Assembly (NCBI RefSeq): GCF_003863965.1
Contig: NZ_RRCN01000001.1
Location: forward strand, 3,740,304-3,804,303
Direction of reading: 5' to 3'
DNA from: Paenibacillus oralis
GTDB lineage: Bacteria; Bacillota; Bacilli; Paenibacillales; Paenibacillaceae
DNA length: 64,000 bases
A program made the position numbers and the translations under genes. This document shows, piece by piece, positions 44,216 through 52,335 of the stretch (position 1 is the stretch's first letter; the number at the start of each line of letters is the position of its first letter). A model generated the notes under the pieces. It ran no database searches, was not told where the DNA came from, and saw nothing but the letters and a program-made list of their open reading frames with translations.

Positions 44216-45171
44216 GCTCCTTGCCCCCTCCAGTATTTGCCTTGCCAGGAATCGCGCCGCTTCAGCTCGGCGTCGATCGCGTTCAGCACCTCCCATTTTT
44301 TCAGGCTCCACATCGGCCCGATCAGCAGGTCGCGCGGCGCGTCCCCCGTCAGGCGGTGGACGATCATCTCCGGCGGCAGAAACTCCAGCGTATCGACGAT
44401 CAATTTAATGTATTCGTCCATTTCGAGAAACCGCAATAGTCCCGCTTCATACTGCTTCACCATCGGCGTTTTGCGCATCAGGTGGAGCAAGTGGATTTTG
44501 ATGCCCTGAACATCCATGTCAGCGACGGCCCGCCCTGTTTCGAGCATCATTTCGTGGGTTTCCTGCGGGAGGCCGTAAATGATATGCGTGCAGACGCGGA
44601 TGTTCCGTTGGCGCAGCTTCTCGACGGCGTTAAGATAACACTCTGTATCATGCGCCCGGTTGATCAGTTCGGACGTCGATTCATGGATGCTCTGCAGCCC
44701 CATCTCGACCCATAAATAAGTTCGTTCATTCAACTCGGCCAAATAATCGACGACGTCGTCCGGGAGACAATCCGGCCGGGTGGCGATGGACAAGCCGACG
44801 ACGCCGGGCTGCTCGAGGATCGCCTCGTAATATTCGCGGAGCACCTCTACCGGGGCATACGTATTCGTATAAGCCTGAAAGTAACCGATGTACTTGGCCT
44901 GCGGCCATTTCTGGTGCTGCCGGTCGCGGATATGGTTGAATTGGGTGACCAGGTCGTCCCGGCGGCTGCCGGCAAAGTCCCCCGAGCCGCGGGCGCTGCA
45001 AAAGGTGCAGCCGCCTTTGGCGATGGAACCGTCGCGGTTGGGGCAGGTAAAGCCGGCATCCAGCATCACCTTGAACACTTTTTCCCCGAATTCGCGGCGC
45101 ATCTCGGTATTCCAGGTATGAAATCGCTTGTCTCCCCACAACGCAGGAGTGTCCGCCATTAGTGTACTCAT
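44194..45171 (-). CDS. TIGR01212 family radical SAM protein, YtqA-like
   Basis: 325 residues with the cluster motif CPNRDGSIAKGGCTFC, followed by LSIATRPDCLPDDVVDYLAE and HIIYGLPQETHEMM, as in the TIGR01212/Elp3-like radical SAM group. B. subtilis YtqA has the same neighbour YtqB. Function unknown; Elp3-type tRNA modification is the usual guess. The start at 45171 has AAAGGAG 6 bp upstream. In the 335-bp gap to trmB I see only AT-rich promoter-like DNA and no convincing -35/-10 pair. Confidence 0.88.
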   Translation of the reverse strand: MSTLMADTPALWGDKRFHTWNTEMRREFGEKVFKVMLDAGFTCPNRDGSIAKGGCTFCSARGSGDFAGSRRDDLVTQFNHIRDRQHQKWPQAKYIGYFQAYTNTYAPVEVLREYYEAILEQPGVVGLSIATRPDCLPDDVVDYLAELNERTYLWVEMGLQSIHESTSELINRAHDTECYLNAVEKLRQRNIRVCTHIIYGLPQETHEMMLETGRAVADMDVQGIKIHLLHLMRKTPMVKQYEAGLLRFLEMDEYIKLIVDTLEFLPPEMIVHRLTGDAPRDLLIGPMWSLKKWEVLNAIDAELKRRDSWQGKYWRGQGAWVSSRC

Positions 45172-45506
45172 CACAAGCTCCTTTATTTTGTCAAAAAAAA
45201 ATTTTGTATATTTATTCACTGGGAAAAGCCCGCCGTTTCGGCCATTCCACCTGATTCATTGTATCAAATTTTTTGAAAAAAGGGGAATAGAGCCTGGTAG
45301 CTTCCTTGCAGTGAAATAAGGATTATGTTATTTTGAATGTATTAAATTTGTTGGAACCCCAATTCCAAAATATATCGAAAAAGGAATCACTCGTTCGTCT
45401 CCCCGGCGTTCGTTTTGGTTCCTTTTTCATTTTCCGCTCTTTACTTTTATGACGATGTTCGGCAAAATATTGCAAGTACGAATAACAAGAAAAGCGGAGG
45501 AATAAC

Positions 45507-46214
45507 ATGCGTTTACGCGGCAGAAAAGGCATTCGGGAGGATTTGGAGCAGCAGCGCGATTTGGTTGTGCTGGATCCCCGGGAATATAAAGGACGCTGGG
45601 CGGAGCTGTTCGGCAACGGACGGCCGATTCACATCGAGCTTGGCATGGGAAAAGGCCAGTTTATCAGTGGAATGAGTGTGAAATACCCGGAGGCCAATTT
45701 CATCGGCATGGATATGTACGATGAACTGATTCGCCGGGCGAGCGAGAAGGTGCGGACGATTTGGCGGGAGCAGGGCGCGGAGCGGCCGGAAAGCGTACGG
45801 CTGGCGCTTGGAAATGTCGAATCGCTGGAAGAGTTTTTTGCTCCGGGGGAAGTGGAGCGGATTTATCTGAATTTCAGCGATCCCTGGCCGAAAAAGAAAC
45901 ATTGGCGCAGAAGGTTGACGCACCCGAGATTTCTGGACAAATACCGGGCCCTGCTGAACGAACGTGGGGAAATTCATTTTAAGACGGATTCCCGGATTTT
46001 GTTTGAGTTTTCGCTGAATTCGTTTGCCGCGTGCGGGCTGCAGATGAACGATATTTCGCTCAGTTTGCACGAGGGAGGCGTTAATGAGGAGCATGTCATG
46101 ACGGAATACGAAAGCAAATTCGTCGGACAAGGCATGCCGATTTACCGCTGCGAGGCGATCGTGGGGAAAGCGGCTCTGGAGCGATACCATGAGCATAAGA
46201 TGGAGCGGTTTTAG
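45507..46214 (+). CDS. trmB: tRNA (guanine-N7-)-methyltransferase
   Basis: 235 residues with the SAM motif IELGMGKGQFISGM, FIGMDMYDELI, NFSDPWPKKKHWRRRLTHPR (the TrmB signature) and FKTDSRILFEFS. It makes m7G46 in tRNA. GCGGAGG precedes the ATG. It converges with the glycolipid synthase gene, with a shared terminator between them. Confidence 0.96.
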   Translation: MRLRGRKGIREDLEQQRDLVVLDPREYKGRWAELFGNGRPIHIELGMGKGQFISGMSVKYPEANFIGMDMYDELIRRASEKVRTIWREQGAERPESVRLALGNVESLEEFFAPGEVERIYLNFSDPWPKKKHWRRRLTHPRFLDKYRALLNERGEIHFKTDSRILFEFSLNSFAACGLQMNDISLSLHEGGVNEEHVMTEYESKFVGQGMPIYRCEAIVGKAALERYHEHKMERF

Positions 46215-46230
46215 ATCTGGCTTGGAAAAA

Positions 46231-46267
46231 CAAGGCGGCGCATGGGGATACCCTTGCGGCCGCCTTG
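46231..46267. terminator. Bidirectional terminator
   Basis: CAAGGCGGC / GCCGCCTTG, 9-bp stem with a 19-base loop, flanked by GAAAAA and TTTATTTT. Confidence 0.75.
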
Positions 46268-46269
46268 CT

Positions 46270-47409
46270 TTATTTTCGGATAAAATTCGTATTTCCAAGA
46301 AGATCGATAATGGCCTGGGCGCTCTGCATCGGACGGAAGCGGGCGATATGGCTCAGCGCGTCTTCCCGAGCGCGGACGACCTCCTCGTAATCGTCGGTCA
46401 AGCGTTTGATCCAGTTCGTGATATCGTCCAGGGAATCGATCGGAGTTCCCCATCCTTGCTGGGCGAAATAGTGGGAGTTTTCTTCCTCCTGACCGGGAAG
46501 CGGTTTGTGGAACAGCATCGGAATGCCTTTGGCCAGTCCTTCGGAGCAGGTCATTCCCCCGGGCTTCGTAATCAGCAGGTCGGAGATTTCCATCAGCTTG
46601 TCGATTTCCTTCGTGAATCCGAGCAGCCGAATATTGGGATGGATGAAACGGGGATCCTTTTTCATTTTTTCCAGCGATTTTTCATTGTTGCCGAAGCAGA
46701 AAATGATTTGGATATTCTCCCGGTACAAGGCCAGCAGCGAGTTCACTGCCTCATCCTTCATAAACCCCCAGCCGCCGCCCATCACCAGAACGGTCGGCAT
46801 ATCCTTCAAGCCGAACTGCAGGCGGATGTCTTCCTTGCGGTGGCGCTCCCAGAAATTCGGGTGCACGGGAATGCCCGTGATCAGGATTTTGCTCTTCTCC
46901 ACGCCGCGGTCCATCAGCTTGCGCTGCACCTGGTCGGTAGAGACGAGGTAGCAGTTCACTTCCCGGCTTACCCACGCCCCGTGTACGTCATAATCGGTAA
47001 TCACGGTGCACAGCGGCACGTCAAGCATGCCCAGCCGCTTCATCCGCGAGATGACCGCGCTAGGAATCGGGTGAGTGCAGACGATCACGTCGGGATGCAG
47101 CTGGCGTATGATCTGGATGGTGCGGGTATAAAAAATCCGATGTAGAGCAAGCGTCGTCAATCGGTTCATGGATTTTTTGTAATTGCTGCGGTACATCATG
47201 CGTATAAGTCTGGGCTGGGTGGACACCGTTTTTTTGTAAGCGGTTATGAAGAGCGGAGCCACTCTCGGATTCAAAAAACTGCCAAGCTCCAGGACTTTCG
47301 TTTGCACGTTTGGCGCCAGTTTCCGTAAACTGCTGGAGAGCGCATAGGCCGCCTGGGTATGTCCCGCTCCAAACCCTTCGGATAAAAGCAAGACTCTTTG
47401 TTTATGCAC
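46270..47409 (-). CDS. Diacylglycerol glucosyltransferase / MGDG synthase family (UgtP-like)
   Basis: 379 residues. N-terminal MGDG synthase domain (LLLSEGFGAGHTQAAYALSS; DVIVCTHPIPSAVISRMKRL) and C-terminal glycosyltransferase family 28 domain (VMGGGWGFMKDEAVNSLL, ITKPGGMTCSEGLAKGIPML). Acts at the inner face of the membrane, adding sugar to diacylglycerol to give the glycolipid anchor used for lipoteichoic acid. The PAP2 phosphatase lies 52 bp upstream on the same strand, a plausible lipid operon. Number of sugars added is unknown. Confidence 0.9.
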   Translation of the reverse strand: MHKQRVLLLSEGFGAGHTQAAYALSSSLRKLAPNVQTKVLELGSFLNPRVAPLFITAYKKTVSTQPRLIRMMYRSNYKKSMNRLTTLALHRIFYTRTIQIIRQLHPDVIVCTHPIPSAVISRMKRLGMLDVPLCTVITDYDVHGAWVSREVNCYLVSTDQVQRKLMDRGVEKSKILITGIPVHPNFWERHRKEDIRLQFGLKDMPTVLVMGGGWGFMKDEAVNSLLALYRENIQIIFCFGNNEKSLEKMKKDPRFIHPNIRLLGFTKEIDKLMEISDLLITKPGGMTCSEGLAKGIPMLFHKPLPGQEEENSHYFAQQGWGTPIDSLDDITNWIKRLTDDYEEVVRAREDALSHIARFRPMQSAQAIIDLLGNTNFIRK

Positions 47410-47461
47410 TTTGGTTTCACCTTTTCCTGCAAGGTTTTCCTACTGAACTACAATATCCCCT

Positions 47462-47989
47462 TTACGCCCAGAATGCAACCGTGCCGAGGGCTACGCAAGA
47501 ACCGATCACCGCGCCGGCAAGGCAATCCGAAGGATAATGCAGGCCCAGGTAAATCCGCGAAACGGCGACCAGCAGCGCCACGGGCAAAAGCACAAATCCG
47601 AGCGCAGGAACGGCGGCCACAAACGGTACCGTTACCGAAAAAATCGCTGTCGTGTGCCCGGAAGGAAAAGAATGGTCCTTCAGCGGATTCCTGAAGGTAT
47701 TCGTGCCCGGAAGCGTCAAATACGGCCGAACGCGCGGGTAAGTTTTTTTGACGAGTGCGACGGGAAGATGGCTGAGCGCAAGCGCAACGCATGATTGCAG
47801 GCCTACCCTGCTCCAGGGTTGGGGCGCGGCAAGCCAAATTAACAGGGAAGAGGCGATCGTAAACGTAGCCCCGCCCAAAAAAGTTAATCGATAAAGCCAG
47901 GAATTGAGAAATTTGCGGTGCCAGCGGCCGTTGATGCCCACAAAAATCCGGCGGTCCAGGTTTTTTAGTTTTTGAATGAGTTGATTCAT
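47462..47989 (-). CDS. PAP2 family lipid phosphatase
   Basis: 175 residues with the three PAP2 motifs: KKTYPRVRP, PSGHTTA and SRIYLGLHYPSD. Four to five membrane segments surround them. Likely substrates are undecaprenyl pyrophosphate or phosphatidic acid; short length (175) suits the BcrC/YbjG type. The gene precedes the glycolipid synthase, so both may serve envelope lipid recycling. Confidence 0.9.
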   Translation of the reverse strand: MNQLIQKLKNLDRRIFVGINGRWHRKFLNSWLYRLTFLGGATFTIASSLLIWLAAPQPWSRVGLQSCVALALSHLPVALVKKTYPRVRPYLTLPGTNTFRNPLKDHSFPSGHTTAIFSVTVPFVAAVPALGFVLLPVALLVAVSRIYLGLHYPSDCLAGAVIGSCVALGTVAFWA

Positions 47990-48612
47990 GAGATCCCTCC
48001 GCGTTTGGTTTGCCGCATTTACGGCCTAAAACTGCCCGTTTTTACGTTTTGGTTAAAAAGTAGGATGGCATTTTCAGGTTAGACTTATCATATTTTTTAT
48101 CCATGGCCTTTTCAAGAACTGTTTTTTTGTCGCAGGCATAACTGCAGGTTTTTGACTTTTTGCCCGCCCTCCCTTTACAATGATTCAAATAATAGCAAAA
48201 AAGTTTAAAAAAAAGTGCAGGAATCTGTAAACTTTTTGCCGCTTTGTCACGTCTGTTTATATGGAACGTTCCTTTTTTTGACGTGGTGAATGAAAAAAAA
48301 GTTGGAACCTGAAATAAAAAGTGCCAAAAGTGATGAAAATAAGAACAAACCGCACCTGAAAGCAGGATGCGGGGGTCCCGTATGCGAAAATAGGCCAACT
48401 TCGGATGTATTTGCGCTACGGCGGGGTTATAGTGGCTTTGACAAAAGCGGCAAAGTCGTGGAAAATCGAATGCGTCACGTTAATTTGATTAGAAAAAAAT
48501 GCCATTCAAGAGACAAAAAAAGGAACAGCAACAAAAAAAAGGGTCAGTTCACTCAAAACACTCCGTACATACAGAGATAGAAAGCGGAGGAGAAAAAAGG
48601 GGGCAAGAAATC
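47990..48612. other. 623-bp intergenic region, no gene seen
   Basis: AT-rich DNA between the divergent PAP2 and glycosyltransferase genes. A possible sigma-A promoter for the glycosyltransferase begins at TTGACA 48436 with a poor -10. A 96-codon open frame (48290-48580) has Lys/Asn-rich, unstructured sequence and no ribosome binding site and is probably not a gene. Confidence 0.5.
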
Positions 48613-49851
48613 ATGTTGGACATCATCTTGGTCTCACTGCAGGTGGTGCTTGCGGTGATTGGGGTGTATCAGTTCGGTCTAGCTTTATTCGGCATGTACA
48701 AGAAAAAAACGAAAAGGCAATTCGAGCCAACCAAATCTTTTGCCGTGCTTGTCGCGGCGCATAACGAAGAAAAAGTGGTCGGGGCTTTGATGGAAAATCT
48801 CAAGCTCCTGAACTATCCGAAAGAATTGTTCGACGTATTTGTCATTTGCGATAACTGCACGGACGGCACGGCGAACATCGTCCGCAGCCACGGCATGAAC
48901 GCCTGCGTCCGCAGCAATCCGAATTTGCGCGGCAAAGGCTACGCGATCGAATGGATGCTGAAGCAGTTGTGGAAAATGCCGCGCCAGTACGACGCAATCG
49001 TGATGTTTGACGCCGACAACCTGGCGCATCCGGATTTCCTGCGGGAAATGAACAACGATCTGTGCTCCGGCGCCCGCGTTATCCAAGGGTACATCGATAC
49101 GAAGAACCCGGAGGATTCCTGGATTACGGCTTCTTACGGGATTTCGTACTGGTACTGCAATCGGCTATGGCAGCTGTCCCGGCACAATTTGAATATGGCG
49201 AATTTCCTGGGCGGCACGGGCATGTGCTTTGAAACGAACCTGCTCAAAGAGATGGGCTGGGGCGCGACAAGTTTGGTCGAAGACCTGGAATTTACGATGC
49301 GCTGCGTGGAGCGGGGCGTGTATCCGGTGTTTAACTACGACGCCAAGCTGTTCGACGAGAAGCCGCTGACGTTCAAAGCTTCGGCGCGCCAGCGTTTGCG
49401 CTGGATGCAGGGGCACTTTACGGTCGCCCGGCGTTACTTCTTCCCGCTGCTCTGGAAGAGCATCAAGGAACGCAATATGGTCAAGCTGGACATGGCGCTT
49501 TATGGGGTCAACGTTTACATCGTGCTGCTGACGTTCCTGCTGACGGCATTGATCTGGGTGGACCAGTCGCTGCTTCAAGGGCCGCATTTCGATACGCTTT
49601 ATCAATATTTGCCGATGTGGGTTTCTTTTCTGGCGATCGCGGCGAACGTGTTTATTTTCCTGGCGGCCATGGTTCTGGAGAAGGTGAAGTCCAAGAAGGT
49701 GTACGCTTACTTGATCCTTTTCCCGATCTATCTGATCTCCTGGTGGCCGATCACGTTCTACGCTTTCTTTACGCAAAACAACAAGCAGTGGAGCCATACG
49801 CAGCATACGCGGGTGGTTCGCCTAGAAGAAGTCCAAAGCAAACAAGGCTGA
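48613..49851 (+). CDS. Family 2 membrane glycosyltransferase (IcaA/BcsA-like)
   Basis: 412 residues. N-terminal membrane segment (MLDIILVSLQVVLAVIGVYQ), GT2 catalytic domain with AAHNEEKVVGAL, DADN (DxD) , VEDLEF and the QxxRW motif (QRLRWMQGH), then three C-terminal membrane segments. These features mark a processive polysaccharide synthase of the IcaA/hyaluronan/cellulose type. The polymer is unknown. The start at 48613 is chosen because the Lys/Gln-rich upstream frame is not credible; the nearby ribosome binding site (GGGGGC) is weak. Confidence 0.9.
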   Translation: MLDIILVSLQVVLAVIGVYQFGLALFGMYKKKTKRQFEPTKSFAVLVAAHNEEKVVGALMENLKLLNYPKELFDVFVICDNCTDGTANIVRSHGMNACVRSNPNLRGKGYAIEWMLKQLWKMPRQYDAIVMFDADNLAHPDFLREMNNDLCSGARVIQGYIDTKNPEDSWITASYGISYWYCNRLWQLSRHNLNMANFLGGTGMCFETNLLKEMGWGATSLVEDLEFTMRCVERGVYPVFNYDAKLFDEKPLTFKASARQRLRWMQGHFTVARRYFFPLLWKSIKERNMVKLDMALYGVNVYIVLLTFLLTALIWVDQSLLQGPHFDTLYQYLPMWVSFLAIAANVFIFLAAMVLEKVKSKKVYAYLILFPIYLISWWPITFYAFFTQNNKQWSHTQHTRVVRLEEVQSKQG

Positions 49852-49863
49852 TAAATGTGGTTT

Positions 49864-50025
49864 AAAAACCGACTTTTGATCACGAAGTAGTGCTAGCGAA
49901 GCGGGCTCGGCGTCGAATCTTGGATTCAGCCGGGCCCTCCGTGTGCTCACGTAGGCTCACCAGCTTATGCTTCCGAAGCCGGTTTCTCCGAAAACGTGTA
50001 GCTGCGCTACTAACATTATAGAATT
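49864..50025 (-). repeat. Family E MITE-like element, copy E2 (degenerate)
   Basis: The complement shares GGCCCGGCTGAAT, CAAGATTCGACG and TTCGTGATCAAAAG with E1 in the same order. Its terminal inverted repeats are decayed. Lies 13 bp after the glycosyltransferase stop. Confidence 0.65.
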
Positions 50026-50083
50026 AAAAAAATTCGAACATGGTAGTGGGCGATGCGCAGGAAGAGAGGGGAGGAAAAGAGGA

Positions 50084-50290
50084 ATCTGGGGGCTAAGGGA
50101 CACCAGAGCCGCTATTTTCGAAAAAACGGAGGTTTGCAAAATGTAACGGACACAGAAGCCCTTATTCACCTCAAATCGTGCTGGATGAACGGGTTTAGAG
50201 CGAAATAGGGTCGTTGGTGTCCGTTAGGCTGGGAAATAACTGGGAAATGGGCGGATAAGGTCGCTGGTGTCCCTTAGAGCAGCGTCCAAA
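50084..50290 (+). repeat. Family C quadripartite repeat, copy C1
   Basis: Two direct motifs (CTAAGGGACACCAGAG and GTAACGGACACAGAAG; GGACAC at 50098 and 50148, 50 bp apart). Two inverted motifs follow (GTTGGTGTCCGTTAG and GCTGGTGTCCCTTAG; GTGTCC at 50217 and 50267, 50 bp apart). Ends 55 bp before the infC promoter. Second copy at 62256-62465. Confidence 0.85.
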
Positions 50291-50344
50291 ATAGAAGTCA
50301 GAGCCATAAAAGGACGCCGTCAGGTATTTTTTTATCAAACCCGC

Positions 50345-50374
50345 TTGACTTGGCGTGTATCCGCATGCTATAGT
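50345..50374 (+). promoter_or_regulatory. Sigma-A promoter of infC-rpmI-rplT
   Basis: TTGACT (50345-50350), 18-bp spacer, TATAGT (50369-50374). No other promoter is visible before infC. Confidence 0.75.
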
Positions 50375-50380
50375 ATTTGA

Positions 50381-50536
50381 GGTTGCAAGAAGTTTTTGGA
50401 TTGCAAGCAGAGGCCCTGGCTTCTCACCTGTCCGACTTTTGCGTTGGCTGGTTTTGATCCAATGATTTATGAATGATATATTCATGAAGAATTGACGATC
50501 AATTGGGATGCGGGCGTAAACCCTGCATCCTTTTTA
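50381..50536 (+). promoter_or_regulatory. L20-type autoregulatory leader with terminator
   Basis: The leader contains GGCCCTGGCTTCTCACCTG, resembling the B. subtilis infC leader segment. It ends in a terminator, GGATGCGGG / CCCTGCATCC followed by TTTTTA (50505-50536). In B. subtilis, ribosomal protein L20 binds this leader and favours termination, limiting expression of the operon. Assignment is by position and remembered sequence. Confidence 0.7.
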
Positions 50537-50584
50537 TGTGCCCAAGTTTTGGTCAAAGAGCTTAAGACCTTTTGGAGGTGGAGA

Positions 50585-51097
50585 ATTATCAGTAAGGAAC
50601 ATTTGATCAATGATGAGATTCGTGCGAAAGAGGTCCGTCTGGTTGGCGCTGCTGGAGAACAAATCGGCATTAAGCCGCTGCGTGAAGCGCTGCAGATGGC
50701 GATCGACCTGAATCTGGATCTGGTGAACGTTGCGCCGACTGCCAAGCCGCCGGTTTGCCGGATTATGGACTATGGCAAGTTCCGTTACGAGCAACAGAAG
50801 AAAGAGAAGGAAGCCCGCAAAAATCAGAAAATTGTGGACATCAAAGAAGTCTGGTTCCGGAGCAACATCGAGGAACACGATTTCCAAACGAAGCTTCGCA
50901 ATGTGATCAAATTTTTGAAGGATGGCGACAAGGTGAAATGTTCGGTTCGCTTCCGCGGACGCGAAATTGCCCATGCCGACATCGGGAAAAAGATTCTCGA
51001 CCGCGTTAAAGATGAAGTTGCGGAAATCTCAAGCATTGAGCGCCTTCCGAAGCTGGAAGGACGCAGCATGATCATGATTCTGGCGCCGAAAAACTAA
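50585..51097 (+). CDS. infC: Translation initiation factor IF-3
   Basis: 170 residues with the full IF-3 pattern: LINDEIRAKEVRLVGAAGEQ, PPVCRIMDYGKFRYEQQKKE linking the two domains, and the C-terminal RNA-binding domain. I place the start at the rare ATT codon 50585 (ATT ATC AGT AAG), 6 bp after GGAGG. AUU starts are typical of infC, because IF-3 discriminates against them and so regulates itself. No ATG exists at the right place. Confidence 0.95.
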   Translation: MISKEHLINDEIRAKEVRLVGAAGEQIGIKPLREALQMAIDLNLDLVNVAPTAKPPVCRIMDYGKFRYEQQKKEKEARKNQKIVDIKEVWFRSNIEEHDFQTKLRNVIKFLKDGDKVKCSVRFRGREIAHADIGKKILDRVKDEVAEISSIERLPKLEGRSMIMILAPKN

Positions 51098-51184
51098 ACG
51101 TTTGTTTTCTATATATGTGCATTTCGCCTGCGAAATGCCTTGGAACGGGAACAATCGTCTCACAAACTTTGAGGGGGAAGTACA

Positions 51185-51385
51185 ATGCCTAAAATGAAAA
51201 CTCACAGCAGCCTTAAAGGCCGCTTCAAAATTACCGGGTCCGGTAAAGTTAGACGTTACAAAGCGAACCGCAATCACTTGCTGTCCCATAAGTCGAAACG
51301 GGCAAAACGTGTTTTGGCCAACAGCCCTGTTGCTTACGCAGGTGACGTTAGCCGTATGAAGCAACAACTGGCAAACTTGAAGTAA
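51185..51385 (+). CDS. rpmI: 50S ribosomal protein L35
   Basis: 66 residues, very basic, starting MPKMKTHSSLKGRFKITGSG, a complete L35. GAGGGGGAAG lies before the ATG. Between it and rplT lies a family E element of 165 bp. Confidence 0.97.
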   Translation: MPKMKTHSSLKGRFKITGSGKVRRYKANRNHLLSHKSKRAKRVLANSPVAYAGDVSRMKQQLANLK

Positions 51386-51396
51386 TCAAAGAGGTA

Positions 51397-51561
51397 GTTC
51401 AAAAAGTCATCTTTTGAAGATATAAGAAAGTATAGCCCTCTCGGCACCAGCTTCCTTATATCGCAAGAAAAACCACCGCTTAAGGCGGTCTGGCTTCTGT
51501 GCAGATGCATGGATAAAGGTTTTCTTATCACGAAGCCTGCTGAAAACCTGACTTTTTGAAC
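51397..51561 (+). repeat. Family E MITE-like element, copy E3, inside the rpmI-rplT operon
   Basis: 165 bp bounded by the same perfect 12-bp inverted ends as E1 (GTTCAAAAAGTC and GACTTTTTGAAC). The interior differs from E1 and includes its own hairpin, ACCGCTTAAGGCGGT. It starts 11 bp after the rpmI stop and ends 39 bp before the rplT start. Confidence 0.8.
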
Positions 51562-51599
51562 GCTCATACTTAACACAACTTTCTGGGAGGTTTATTAAT

Positions 51600-51959
51600 A
51601 TGGCAAGAGTAAAAGGCGGATTCGTCGTTCGTCGTCGTCATAAAAAAGTATTGAAACTGGCTAAAGGTTATTTCGGTTCGAAGCACCGCATTTTCAAAAC
51701 CGCGAACGAGCAGGTTATGAAATCCCTGCTGTACGCATACCGCGACCGTCGCACGAAAAAACGCGACTTCCGCAAGCTTTGGATCGTTCGTATCAATGCG
51801 GCAGCTCGCATGAACGGTTTGTCCTACAGCAAATTGATGCATGGCCTGAAATTGGCCGAAGTGAACATCAACCGCAAAATGCTGGCGGATCTCGCCGTCA
51901 ACGACCTGAACGCATTTAATTCTTTGGCTGCCGTAGCCAAAGAAAAAATCAACGCTTAA
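51600..51959 (+). CDS. rplT: 50S ribosomal protein L20
   Basis: 119 residues starting [20 protein letters not shown], with [16 protein letters not shown] and [18 protein letters not shown]: a normal L20. It binds 23S rRNA early in assembly and is the likely autoregulator of the operon leader. CTGGGAGG precedes the ATG at 51600. Confidence 0.97.
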   Translation: MARVKGGFVVRRRHKKVLKLAKGYFGSKHRIFKTANEQVMKSLLYAYRDRRTKKRDFRKLWIVRINAAARMNGLSYSKLMHGLKLAEVNINRKMLADLAVNDLNAFNSLAAVAKEKINA

Positions 51960-51969
51960 TTAGGTTGAC

Positions 51970-52013
51970 AAGGCGCTGTTTCCGGTATAGACCACCGGGG
52001 CGGCGCCTTTTTT
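51970..52013 (+). terminator. Terminator of infC-rpmI-rplT
   Basis: AAGGCGC / GCGCCTT with an inner CCGGT / ACCGG stem, followed by TTTTTT. Confidence 0.85.
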
Positions 52014-52112
52014 AGAAGATGCCGAAGACAGGCATGGAAATTAGAAAATGAGGAAGTATATAGATACGCGAGCCGGGGGAAAAGACTTACATTATCCTTC
52101 AGGTTGCTAAGG

Positions 52113-52125
52113 AAAGTTCGGATAT
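52113..52125. promoter_or_regulatory. PurBox-like sequence before the nucleoside importer
   Basis: AAAGTTCGGATAT fits the complement of the Bacillus PurBox (AWWWCCGAACWWT) at all 13 positions. A weaker forward box, TGTAACGAACATT, lies ~43 bp downstream. The order and spacing differ from the standard pair, so PurR control is only a candidate. Confidence 0.4.
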
Positions 52126-52184
52126 AGACAGTTCTTGCCAGCTTAAGTTCACATGTAACGAACATTGTATGGGAAATTTGTCAA

Positions 52185-52200
52185 AAGCAAGCGCTTTATC
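52185..52200 (+). promoter_or_regulatory. Possible cre
   Basis: AAGCAAGCGCTTTATC matches the CcpA consensus with two mismatches. Lies about 70 bp upstream of the -10 box at 52268-52273 (TATAAT). Confidence 0.3.
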
Positions 52201-52267
52201 TGGAATAAACACGAAAATTATTTGACCCAAGGTCGTTAAAAGTATGGATTTTAGCTTATTTTGCAGG

Positions 52268-52273
52268 TATAAT
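52268..52273 (+). promoter_or_regulatory. -10 box of the nucleoside importer operon
   Basis: TATAAT, 62 bp before the binding-protein start, with a weak -35 (TGGATT) 17 bp upstream. Confidence 0.5.
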
Positions 52274-52335
52274 CTGACTATATCGAAACCTTGCTTGGAC
52301 AAGGTTATAAATATTTTAAGGGGGATTATTTTTCA

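Noticed and set aside
48290..48580. 96-codon open frame before the glycosyltransferase
   Set aside because: Lys/Asn-rich, no ribosome binding site, no similarity seen. It probably covers promoter and leader DNA.
50492..50584. ATG start for infC upstream of the ATT codon
   Set aside because: That ATG lies in the leader and terminator. The IF-3 N-terminus and ribosome binding site point to ATT 50585.
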